From contig NC_092563.1 in assembly GCF_037975245.1 (NCBI RefSeq), forward strand, positions 25,135,960-25,199,959: a stretch of 64,000 bases of DNA. The letters run 5' to 3'. Shown here piece after piece: positions 1-12,600 of this stretch. Each line of letters starts with the position of its first letter. The first letter of the stretch is position 1. The stretch is from Apostichopus japonicus. Lineage: Eukaryota > Echinodermata > Holothuroidea > Aspidochirotida > Stichopodidae. The position numbers and the translations under genes are program-made. The notes under the pieces are model-generated. The model did no database searches and was not told where the DNA came from. It saw only the letters and a list, made by a program, of their open reading frames with translations.

Positions 1-932
1 TGTTAGTTTATATTTACTTATAGCTGGTAGGTGTCACACACGTATCAAGCAAGACACTGTTTAATCACTGGACTTGGAGATTTTGAAGTTTTGTTCTTTT
101 TGTTAAAAGTCAGTCTGCATATAAGGTGTGGTTTTTATTAAATATGTCATGGAGATCGTTATGTCCCACAAATGCATGTATGGTTAGAGGTCGTTGGAAG
201 TTATACGACTCTGATATATGATGGCTGACTTGCTTTGATTTTCTGTACATTGTTATGTAAACATAACACGCTGTCGACAAAGGTCTCCTATGACAAATGC
301 AAAAGGTTACACCAGTCTTGAGAACCACTCAAAAATGAAATAGCTGTGGTCTATAAAGTTGATACAAAATGCAAGCATGCCTTGTTGTTTTTTGTTTTTC
401 TATATAGAGTGTTGTCCCCATTTTCTCTACATATGGCGTGTAGCTTACTGGAATGAAAACTCATTTGTGGTGCAAGTTTTGCTCATAGCAAGTTTACAGT
501 GTTAAAGTAACCTTCACGGTGTGAAAAACGTAAAGTTTCATTTTTGATTGAAAGGTTCTATAGTCTCACTGTGACCTATTCTGAAGCACATTTAGGTTTA
601 CTTGTAACGTCCTGAAAACAGCCAGGTTTAGTACCATATTCCATTACCATTTATATTAAATTAGGTTAACTATTGTCCAATGATCTCTGTATTTTTTGTC
701 CCCCACCCTCCCTATCCAACAAGATGACATTAGCAGACCACTAAAAAAATATCATAACGCTGTGTGCCCCAATACATATTTGCAAAGTATAGGCTAGGTA
801 CCCCCACTGTAGATATGGAAGAGCGCATGCGTGCCGAAGCTGTAACTGAGAATTGTTTGGTCGGTTGTTCCTTTCGGACATAATAATAATATATATTTAA
901 TAAAGACGGGCAAGGTATATTGATGGCCAATA

Positions 933-3900
933 CACTGAAAAAATAAACTAGTCAATATTGCCACGGACTAACGTTAAATTAGTTTGTAACGTTAGTCAAT
1001 GCACACGAACTAGCAAAAATCTTCGTTTCATCGCTGCTTCTTAGTCAGTTTACACTGACTAAGGAAAATATAATCGCAGCTTAGTCGGTGGCGACGGACT
1101 AAGGTATTTTAACCCATGGACTAAGAACGATACGGACACCCGATTTACGCCATAATCGTAGCTTAGTCGGTCGGTCGACGGACTAATGTATTTTAACCCA
1201 ATTCGATTCACTTCAATTTGGAAACCGAGAGGCAACGGCAGCTTGCTGGACTTGGCATAGTTTCATACGATCACTCTAAGCAACTTTCAACCGTAAATCA
1301 CCCAAGGTCTTTAGAAGAATGGAGGTATTAACTGCCATCATCGGCCTACCTGTTATTCCTTTAACTTGAAGGTAAAATTAAAGTTAATTGTTAGGCCACT
1401 GGCACTAGTACTCATGTATTATGGTTAGTGTAACGCTACCGTTGTCACGCTGGCTTTTCGCAATACACAAGTGCAATGACAGTGAGTAGCCTATAGGCTT
1501 CTACTGGGTACTGCAGTGCATTCTCAACACTAAAGTGTGCATTCTAAACACCATGTGTTATGTGTGTATTGGGCTAGACTGAACAGTGGCACATAATCTT
1601 CTAATTTATTCCCAAACAAATACTGGAACTATAAGTCTCAATAGTTTATTTGAAGTCTACACTCATTTGGTAAAGATTTCCTGTAATATCCCATGTGAAT
1701 CTAAATGGGTAGGCTTTGTGATATTGAATAAGCAAGGCTAGACCTTCAAACGTACAGTCACAGTAGGCTGAACAAATTATGTTGGCTAGTCAACGGTATT
1801 ATATGTTGCGAGCAGTCAGGATGCACGCTTCAGTTCTATTTAACCTTTTCATTTATCATTTTTTAGTATTTAATTTCCGGTCACGCTCATGAAACAATTG
1901 CGACATTCCTTCACGGTCGACTTGTTTACTGTAAGAAGTATTAACCGTTTTTTCTCAGGAAAGCTTGATAGTCTGAAGTTATTATAACATGTGCTTTTAG
2001 TATACTGCCAAAAGAGTAAGTTGTTGTATTTGTATTGATATTTTATGTAGAAGTAACGGAAAATTTAGTATGTTTAGTTTGGTCTATAATTGCACGTTTT
2101 TTTTCTGTCCAATGTAGTGCAGGGTTCACTTGCGCGAATTCAAATTATTCTGTTTATGTATATGTATATGCATCGATTCGTAGATTATGATGTTTTTTGA
2201 CATTAATTTGTAATTCAAGCATATCTGTTTAGTAGCAAAGTTTAAAGGTTAAGATTAATTAGTTTTCTCTTTTTGATCCTAGATAGAATGAAACTCATTG
2301 ACGTAAATAATAGATCAGATGATACAGTTTAACGCAGTTGCTAAAACTCTGGGTATTCTCTAGTCTTCGCCGGTCCATTATATACTTTAGTACTACTAGT
2401 AAGACTAAATCAAAACGACCGAAAGACAAACTTAGTGTAACAAAGTATTGATTCTCCTCTAGCCTAGGTCTAAACAGGCTTGTTATGTGAGCAAGCAAAA
2501 TAACAACTAAAAACGATTAGGCCTATAAATAAGTTGGCTCAGTGCATTTCTGTTTCTAAAATTTTATATTTTTAAAGATCATAAAAACAAACAAAGATTT
2601 AGCCCATGTTTTATTGTCTCTGTATTCTGGGCATTTGATTCTGGTTGCAATGGTGATGACACTCTCGTTCAAATTTTCAGCTTTATACAGTCTGCTTCAA
2701 ACTTTGGGATTGTTTTTTGAGACTATAGTGGAAGCAAATCTCACATAACTTTGTGGTGACAACTTTATTTATTTATTTTTTCAAATGATGAATACTTTGC
2801 TGTTTCTTTTTTCCAGCAGGAATTGAAAAGCCAAATATCTAAGTCAAGGGTGAGGTTTCCTGTGATGTACGACACCAGTGTGGAGGCAACAACAGAAGAG
2901 GAGAACTGTGTTATATATGGCTTAAAGACATGTTTTAAGATGATATATTGGTACCCTTCGCAGAACAAAAGAGTTTATCCAAGAGTCCAAAAAGTAAAGG
3001 AACAAGTACCATAGAGAAAAAAGATGGAAGAGTGAGTTTAACTATTGTACCCAACTGTTTAATGATATTAAAGATACTTTTCATAACCTGTTTTAAAAAA
3101 AACACAGTCTAGTATATCATTTACGTGCAAGCTTCATAAGTTTGGTCAAATTTTCACTGATCTGTAGAGCGGGAGTCCAGAGGGTTTGGTTAGCTGGGAA
3201 GGTAACCAATTGCCTGGTACATCACAATGTTCACAATGCATTCCTGTATATGAAACCTGACGACTGGCAAACCGACTGTGGTGGATGTGGCTGGGAGAGC
3301 AATTTTAAAGTCACCTAACAGCTAACCTAGATCAGTTTTCATGGTAACCACATCAAAGTAAGAACAATGTGTCAGGTATGGCCCCAAGAGCAACAAATGG
3401 CCATCGCCAGTAATTATTGGTGGTGGGGTACCCCTGCCAGTGATCAACAATTGACCACTCACGGCTGACCTAGGTCAGCTCATGAGGTAACCACTTGAAA
3501 CCTACTGGAAAATGTTGGTTAGGACTTCAGATACAAGGGATGGGCATTGCCAGTAATTTTTATTGGTGGGGTACCCCTGCCAGTAGACCCCCAATATGCC
3601 CATCCCCTCATTGACCTAGGTGAGCTCATGATTTGACCAGTTGAAACCTACAGGAAAATGATAGGTATCACTTCATATGTAAGGATGGGCATTTCCAGTA
3701 TTTTATATTGGTGGGCCACCACTGCCAGAGTCCGCCCATCCCTTACATATAGAATCCTGTCAATCATTTTCCAGTAGTTTTCAACTGGTTAAATCATGAG
3801 CTGACCTAGATCAATGAGGGGGGGGGGGGCATTTTGGGGGTCTACTGGCAGGGGTACCCCACTAATATAAAATACTGGAAATGCCCATCCCTTACATATG

Positions 3901-5417
3901 AAGTGATACCATTTTCCAGTAGTTTTCAACTGGTCAAATCATGAGCTCATCTAGGTCAATGGGGGATGGGCATTTTGGGGGTCTACTGGCAGGGGTACCC
4001 CACCAATAAAAATTACTGGCAATGCCCATCAGTTGTATCTGAAGTCCTAACCAACATTTTCCAGTAGGTTTCAAGTGGTTTCCTCATGAGCTGACCTAGG
4101 TCAGCCTTGAGGGGTCAATTATAGATCACTGGCAGGGGTACCCCACCACCAATAATTACTGGCAATGGCCATTTGTTGCTCTTGGGGCCATACCTGACAC
4201 ATTGTACTTACTTTGATGTGTTACCATGAAAACTGATCTAGGTTAGCTATCAGGTGACTTTAAAATTGCTCTCCCAGCCACACCCACCACAGTCGGTTTG
4301 CAAGTCGTCTGGTTTCATATACAGGAATGCACTGTGAACATTGTGATGTACAAGGCAATTGGTTACCTTCCCAGCTAACCAAACCCTCTGGGCTCCCGGT
4401 CTATTGGGATCATTATTAACATGATTAACATAATTATTAAGCTTTGAAAAATAACTTGGTGTTATGCTGTGCAAAGCTAATAATTATTTGGTAAAGCTGC
4501 TATTCCTGGCTTATAATTTGAGGGACCTAGATTTAAATGTATACTTCCCAATATGTTATAAAATTTTAATGTAAATGTATGTTTATGATAATGTGAGTTA
4601 TCATGTGCTATATCTGTATCTGTGCTTACATGTATATCATATTTTCTGTTCACAGGTCAATTACGGTGCAGATTTTGGCTTCCTGAAGACAAGTGGGAGG
4701 CCATTTGTAGTTAGGAGAAACACTCTTTGTTCGTGAAGACTTAACTGGTGTCGATTTGGGGTACCACTTTAAAACGAAAGTCATGAGGAACCCTTGCCCA
4801 AGATTCAACTTTGCATTATTGTGCAGTGCTATACTTTTGCGATTCATGTTTGATCCATTAACTTGTCTTAACTTTGTTGGAATAAAATCATATTTTCAGA
4901 TTTTTGTTTACAGTGATTTCTTCCCTATCTGTCGAAAGTCAGCCTTTGTAGACATCAGAAGTTTTATCAGAAATAAATACTGCCAACGTACACATTATTT
5001 GTGTTTCTTCTGCTCTCGTTTCTTTCAGTGATGCTAGTCAGTGAAACTAGTCGGGTTTAATTCTTTCAGTGATTCTAGTCAGTGCAACTAGTCAGTCGAT
5101 ACCGACTAAGAAAGGTTAGTCGGGAGAGGCACCATCCTGACTAATGTAAAACCTGCTATAAACTAGTCGGTGGCTCATATAAATTAGTCGGTAAAGACCG
5201 ACTAATGTCACCAACTAATGTAACTGACTAATATACATTTACCGACTAAGAAATTGTTGATCGACTAAGTTGACGGACTAAGATGACCCACTAAGAAATC
5301 CAACTGACTAAGGAATAAATTAGTCGGTATAGCAACTGACTAAGGCTATGTTAGTCGGGAGAGGCACCAGATGGACTAACGTTATGTTAGTCGGTGAACC
5401 AATTTAAGTTTTCAGTG
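933..5417. mobile_element. 4,485-bp DNA transposon with CACTG ends and TA duplication
   Basis: The element starts CACTGAAAA and ends TTTTCAGTG, flanked by TA at 931-932 and 5418-5419. The unit 2 empty site reads GGCCAATAGCTTCAC across 30,474-30,488, so the insertion is exact and is explained by a TA target duplication. Both ends are packed with short GACTAA/TTAGTC repeats in both orientations (about 960-1,200 and 5,040-5,405), a feature of CACTA/EnSpm elements, which also start CACTA or CACTG. No transposase was recognised, so it is probably non-autonomous. A TA duplication also occurs in Tc1/mariner and other groups, so the superfamily is uncertain. It lies in A1 intron 10. Confidence 0.85.
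3165..4403. repeat. 1.24-kb long inverted repeat inside the 933-5417 transposon
   Basis: The left arm starts TAGAGCGGGAGTCCAGAGGG and the right arm ends with its near-complement, the axis lying near 3,784. Arms of about 600 bp are made of degenerate internal repeats (units containing CCAGTAG, GGGGTACCCC, TGACCTAGGTCAGCT). No target duplication is visible at its edges. It may be a nested foldback element or part of the host transposon. Confidence 0.8.
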
Positions 5418-5466
5418 TAGCTTCACATCTTGTGGTGCTAACGTTACGCGTATATCTTTTGCTACC

Positions 5467-5503
<37 letters not shown>

Positions 5504-5546
5504 ATCTATTGTAAAAAACAGGGAAAATGAAAAGCAAAATACATAC

Positions 5547-5715
5547 TCATCACTTTTGGTGAATATCCACGGTAAACCAGTGGGTAGTACAGGAACAGTC
5601 CAGCAATGATGAAGATACTCGCATAAAGGTAACCAAATTCCGGGGAATCAATAATGGGGGCGATCACGAGGTAAACCGATGCAATAACAAATATGATCGG
5701 AAGTACCAGTGGAAC
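5547..5715 (-). CDS. SLC7A9-like: A1 exon 10
   Basis: 169 nt, phase 0 to 1. Encodes [20 protein letters not shown] then two hydrophobic segments and YRGYSPKVM. Donor ATGA|GTATGT. The next exon (start HITT...) is not in the window. Confidence 0.9.
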
Positions 5716-6337
5716 CTAGTTGTTTACCATGACAAAGAAAAGGACAATAGGAGACAAAATAATAAACGTGTATGACTACATCCCACACTAAGAAACTTTC
5801 AAACTATCAACACACAGAATCGTCCTATTGAAAATAGTAACCCTACCCTATGTTAGCAACCCCCTCTCCCTCTCCCTCCACCTCTCCTTCTCCCTCTCCT
5901 TCTCCCTCAACCTCTCCTCCCCCTCTCGCTCTCCCCCATCACCTTTCCTTTTACAACTCCCCCAATATTGTGCATTGTTTACTAGCGTCCTCGATTATAT
6001 GAGTTTCTAAATTCCGACTTACTGTACCTTGACTGGTCGTTTCCATTCTGGGTGCCTAAACCGTAGCACTATGACAGCAAGGGTAGCAAGGCCGTAAAAT
6101 ATCCAAGCAGAGAAACTGAAATAGTTCACCAGTGTATCGAAATCATTGGGAATCAACATAGCAATCGCTAACACTCCCTGGAAAGAAAAAAGGAAAATAC
6201 ATAAATGATCAAACTTGCATGGCTATTGGCCGTTTTGTGATAATGACGCACCATCCCAGTCTCGTGCATTCTGTGTTCTATATCATCTACAAATAAATGA
6301 AACACATTTTCATACAAAGGTTTAAACAATTATCATG

Positions 6338-6369
<32 letters not shown>

Positions 6370-6618
6370 TTATATATTTATATATATATATATATATATA
6401 TACAGCTTTCCAACTTTTTCTTTAAAACCGATTTCTCGATTAATTTCTGGTGTGACACTTACCGTGAACATCAAAGCGGGTTGCGGAGTAATTAGTTTTG
6501 TGTGTACCATGGATAAAATTTCAAGAGTATGGCCTTCCCGGCCAGCCACGTAAGCTAATCTGGAAGAGAAAAGAATTTTATATGCGTGGTGTAATTTCAT
6601 TGTTACGAAACTGCCAAA

Positions 6619-6649
<31 letters not shown>

Positions 6650-9600
6650 CAATCGATTTATTAATTGGGGGGGGGGGGAGGGGTGAGCCGAATTCTTGTT
6701 AATTCTTGACACGACATAAATTTATCGTCATCACAGCATCTTAGAATGAGCTATAATTGATAAATAAAAAATATATATAAAAATCTATTTATTTTACCTT
6801 CCAGCTGTAAAAAGAGTTCCATTTGCAGCACCGAATGTTGAGCAGCAGACAAAAACTGGAATAATCCAGGCAACTGGACCTAGGGTTCGATTAGCAAAGG
6901 TCTGCGAGAGATCGGGGGAAAAAACGGGTAAGTCTTGATTGTACTAATTTTAAGTTATAAAACTCTAAACTGTAACTCTAAATAATTAATATATATATCT
7001 CAACAAAATTATGATAGAAGAAAAAAGAAGAGGGGTGGAGGTGGGTGGGGTGGGATATGAACAGCTTATACCCAACTTATAACTACTCAGTTTGTAAATG
7101 GCATGTTTAGACTTGCTGAAGTCCTCTACAAGGTATATGTGAATGAAAATCAACAGCATGATATCTCCCAAACCTGATTATGTTATTTGTTCGTAGATAT
7201 TTAGGAGAGTTGTCCATCATAGTCTTTCCTTCAACAGAGTTTGTATTATTGACCTCGTCTTGCATTCTTTAAATTTTAAATGATATAAAAAACTTAAAAA
7301 CTTAACAACTAATAATCAGCAACCCAAATGAGCTAGAAGAGAAGTCTTGTCCATCATAAGCATTTCTTGTAGTACATGATATACTTGTCATGGATGGATC
7401 TGATTCGCCTAAACGCCTTCCACTGCCGTATGTACAATGCAGATAAATAATACAATATGCAAACAGCCAGGAGGGAGATTAAAGGCAGACTGCTGTATAT
7501 CTAAGTGTAATGCTTGGATTTACAGCCTAGACATATCACTAAGCGAAGAATGCTCGTATACTCATCAGTAGCCAAAACAAACAGACAAAAAATAAACAAA
7601 TACCGACAAATAGAAGAAGAAAAAACAAAACAAAACCCACACGAATTGTGGAATTAGAATCAATGGTATATGTATTGTTGGTTACCCAATGATTTTTGTA
7701 TTTGAACAATAAAAAGTGTTTTAATGTGATATTAAACAAACTTGAACATTTAAAAGGCACCTCAATGTTTCCATATAAATCAGATTTAGTTATATACGTT
7801 GTATGTGTTCTCTGTATGTTTTGATGATACTTGACAACATAAAACATGTCTTAATAGGCCTGGAATTTAATTTTTTACATCAGTTCCTCTCGGACAACTA
7901 ATTGCTAATTCTACGTTCTTTTAGTATGTAAATGTTTGTATGTATGTACATATGTATGGTATGTGTGTGTGTTTGGGTGTATATATGCGTGTATGTATGT
8001 ATGTCTATGTACAAATATCTCACCACAGCGACGGCGGATGTTGACAGCATCTCGGCTGGTGACATTACTGCAAAATAGGCAATATTTGTCAACAAATACA
8101 CGACAGTAACCAGCGGAATACCAATGATGATACCCAAAGGTAGGTTTCTGTTTAACAAAAGAGAAAACAAAAATAGTTAAATTTGATTCATAGTGTTGTT
8201 GATTATACTTAAATGAATGTTACCTCCAAATTTAACTTTTATTTTTATTTCTCTGACTTTATTTTATTGTTTCAATTACCACAATTACATTTTAAAATTT
8301 CAAACGTGTTCGGGGCGGGAACGTCGAATTTCGACGATATGTTAATGCTTTCATAATTATGCAAAATAACCATTCAAAAAGTATAAGGAAGAGGTTATTA
8401 TTTGAACCACTAGAGATGTTGTATTTACTCGATGCAATCTAAACACTTTCTGAAAGCTATTCGACTAGAAGAAGTACTTTGAAATATGTTTAAATATAAA
8501 TATTAACGATTAATATAAATAACAATATTTTTATCTATGGTAATATTAAACACCGGTTGTAACAATGGCAGCTAACTATCTATATATTTTTCATATTAAT
8601 TTCAGTCCACGAGAGGAACATTGTTGTAGTTAGACTCTGTGATCTTCAAAACAAACATTTTATGTTGAATTTGTGCCAAGCAGTAGTTTATTCATTAACA
8701 GCAGTCTGTGATAACAAAAATAAGTTATAATCTTTAAAATTACAGTTACGCTTTACATCGTTAGCCAAAAGGAATATTTTCAATCAATTATAAAGTTTTC
8801 TTTTCTTGTGTTTGTTTGATACCAAACAAGTTGTAAATAAAGAAATTGATAAAGCTTAAAAGCTTATGATTAACCTGAAGGGGTTGATCAGTTCTTCTGT
8901 GATAAAGTTCAACTGGTTCCTGAAAGATATAATAGTTATAATGTTATATATGTTTGTTATTTTATATTAAATTCAATGCGAAAAATTGAACGGTAAAAAG
9001 TAAAATATTTAACATGATCGTTTTAAAGGGGAAGCTATGTAAACCAATATAATGATCTATGAGCAAACGGTTGCCTATATGAGCTAAGAGAGGGACATGG
9101 GTACCCCTCTTAAACTACCAATTAATTAAAGTTTTTTCTTATTAAAAAAACCTTTTAAAGGATATTATGCACTTACCAGCCATCATATGCCCAGAGTCCT
9201 TGGTAGAAGGCGATCCCGTAGGCAAAGACGTTTGACGAAGACCCTTTAAAGGAGGTTTTCGGATCTAGGTATTCGGTATTTCCTGTGAAACAAAAACATT
9301 TAATGATTGAGTGTTAGTTCAACAAAATAGCCGTAAAGAAAATAGAATTTGGGCAATCCTTTCCATTGTTTAAAGTATTTGCCTTTGCAATATATGTAAA
9401 TTAATAATGAAATCTTTCGGAATACTCCCTTAAAGGCATTGAAGACTCGCCCCAAACAGCGTGCCGCCATCTTTAAAAAGTTAACCTTCCGTTGCTTGCA
9501 AGTGAAGTTTTCCTCTTGTCGCTACAAAATGCAGACAGTATATGAAACGTGATACCTTGTTATCTTTAGCTGGACCTGAGATGTTCATCGCTGTATCGTA

Positions 9601-12600
9601 TGTACACTGTGCTGTGGGTATTGACCGCAGCTGTTTGTACTGACTGTACACTAGTGTCTAATTACCGACGGTAGCAAGCTGTGTGTACATTTTCTGGGAT
9701 CGATGGTGTTGTCTAGCACTTGTGTTACACCTCATTCGAAATAAGGTCAGATTACCGTCATTAGACGTTTCTTTTTGCGTGAGTCTGCACAACCTTTAAG
9801 GCTAAACTGACGATGACTTTGGTATACCTCCTCGGTGCATATCAAGATGTTAATGTTAATTCATTGTTTTAATAATTATAATAGTAACTCAACCAAAGTA
9901 CATGTACTTTTAAATTTCAATTTAACGTCAGAGCATGTTTGGATGACATTCAACAATGTTGTGTTCTTGACAGTCGGTACTACAGTTTTATATCATATTT
10001 CTACATTATTTTTTCATATTTCGTATTTCATAAAGATGTATAAATTATCTCCTTCTTCGTTCTGCATATACTGTTTGCTCCTTGACTTTCTATTTCAAAA
10101 TCGCCTATATTTTATGCGTTTATTTTATATGTTACATTCCATTTTTTAAGCTCGTTATTTACAAATAGATTGGATGGATATATTTCTGTGAAATGAACTA
10201 ACCTTTCCCGAGCTCAACGAATCCGACAATGATGATAATACACAAAGCTATGAGTTTAGCTGCCGTGAAGATCACCTGGACATTAGTGGCCGCTTTCACA
10301 CTCGCACAGTTCACGAAAACAATAAGAACTATAAACAAAAAATTATAATAATTATCATTAAAAGGAAGAAAATAAAATGATAAAATGATGTGTAATGGTT
10401 AATCCTTAAAAATACTCCCAAGATTAAATTAGGGCTGGGTCTTAGATGTTTCGTGAATCGTGCGTGTCAGCTATAACCAGAGTTTCCTTTCAATTCTAGT
10501 GCATCAACGATTTGATTTACAATACAGAAGTTGCAGCTCATTACCATGTCAATAACCAAGCCTCATTCCAACATATTGAGGAAAAACAAAACAATGAAAT
10601 GTAACTTTTTCTCACGCGATTGTGGTTATCATGACGAAAGATAGTACGGCCCTATATAGACTCGTTGAAACCGACTCCCGTGTATGGTTCATGGATTCCT
10701 TCCTCACCCCCCCTCCTCCCACCCCCCCAAAAAATAAAAAGATTTGAGAGATAAAATGGTGCATTCTGAGGCATATTTAGATGATAAATTAGGTCTAGAA
10801 TTTGGTTAAAGTGCAAGGTTGTGCTTAGAACTCAATCGTTATAGTGTGAATAATACTCAATGGAAGTTTGGTAAAAATGTTTGGATACTGAAGAACAGAA
10901 GTTAAATACATGCTATCAGCGGGAAATTTGAAAGTTTGAACGACCTCGTGTGACCATTTTTACAAGACAAAGAAATGGCTAGGGATCGCGCCAACTATTT
11001 ATTATAAGGATTGAAAAGAGCAGAGGACTCATTATCCTAATGTCACTGGTTTGAATCACAGTCCAGCCAGAAGTTTGTCTTTTTCTTGCTTCCTATTTTT
11101 TCCCTTTTAATAGGCTATACATGACACACCATTGTCTTAACGCGTCCTTAATACGCAATGAACAAATAAAGCTTATTTGTTTGATCATGAAACAATGCAA
11201 TTGAAGTTATCGGTGAGACCTTTAAACTGACTTATTCATGCAGATTTGTGATTGTTTGTGTAAGTGTTTACTGTAGTGATTGCTTATAAAGTGACACATC
11301 AATATAAATGAAATACGTCAATCACGTACTCTTTAGATTTATATCTTTAAGAAAGTTTTAACAAAAAACAGGATTGGTTTTAAGTAATAAATAGAATGCA
11401 AAAATGCATTGTGGTTTCGATGATGTAACATGAGCAGTTTCCTTCATGAATCTAACGTTAGGTTTAATGAGGGTGTACAACATACTTGATCTTAGTAATT
11501 CAGTGAAAAGCAGTGTGATGTGACAAACAAATAATCTCACAATGGCACAGGCTGTCCTGAAATGACCATTGACCTCAAAAACAGGCTTCTTGTACAAAGT
11601 GTGATACATCAACATACTACATATGACATCTGTCCTTGTTGAAATATTGTGTAAAACATGTATTTACAATTTGACCCCTGGTGAAGTCAAACGACCTCCA
11701 CCCACAACATTACGCTTCTTCTACTCAGTGTGGTACAACTACATACCAAATGTGCAATCTGTCTAAGCTTCCATTGCGATATTATGTTTAGGAAGGTGTG
11801 TTAGTGTAGAGAGACAGGTCAAAGGTAAGTGGAGTAAATGTTTGGCGTTTGTTGAATTCAAATGACCTATGACCTCCACCAAAGGCAATAATAGGCTCCT
11901 TAAATTGGATATGGTACATCCACAAACCAATTATGAGATCTGTCCAAGGTTCCCTTCTTCCAACATCATGTTTTACAAGGTTTTCACAATTTGACCTCTG
12001 ATGACCCCAAATGACTTTTGACCTCCAGCAAAAGCAGTAGGCTTCTTGTACTTAATGTGGTTCATATATATATTAACTATGAGATCTGCTCAGGCTTTCC
12101 TTCTTGAGATATTGTGTTTACAACGTTTTCACAATTTGACCCTGGTGACCCCAAATGACCGTTGACCTCCACAAGAAACAATAAGCTACTTGCACTCAAT
12201 GTGGTACTTTATATATCGTGTTTACAAGATGGTCTTCACAAACGCATACACACACGCCATTATGAATGCAAAGGTTACGATTATCATCGAAACCAAAACT
12301 AGAAATTGTGGTTTCCATTAATCGCAACCACCCTGCCCATTAGGATTTATTTTATTTTTTTTATATATTTTGTTAGCATGCATCGATTGTGCATGTCAGT
12401 AAGCAATATCAAACTATCAAATTAATGAAAAAGTTTGAAAGGTTCAGTGTATGGATGTATAGTGAGATATTTTAGTTTTGTTTATGAGTTTACACATCTG
12501 GTGTGATAGGACCACATTTATACCGTTGCTACCCCCCCCCCCCACCCACAACACCCCACCCCACCCCTTCCGCATTCTACCATCTTGTACATAGGGGTAT

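Noticed and set aside
2823-3014. 63-codon frame in the 4.5-kb transposon as a transposase fragment
   Set aside because: No catalytic or zinc motif recognised; kept only as a possible exon-like piece.
6370-6600. 76-codon frame around A1 exon 8
   Set aside because: Only 6,463-6,559 is exon; both ends read into intron and a TA microsatellite.
9835-10149. 104-codon hydrophobic frame
   Set aside because: Plus strand within A1 intron 3; the unit 2 counterpart is disrupted and shorter; AT-rich bias explains hydrophobicity.
11358-11615. 85-codon open frame repeated at 37,207-37,464
   Set aside because: Intronic 145-bp repeat sequence; conserved only through duplication.
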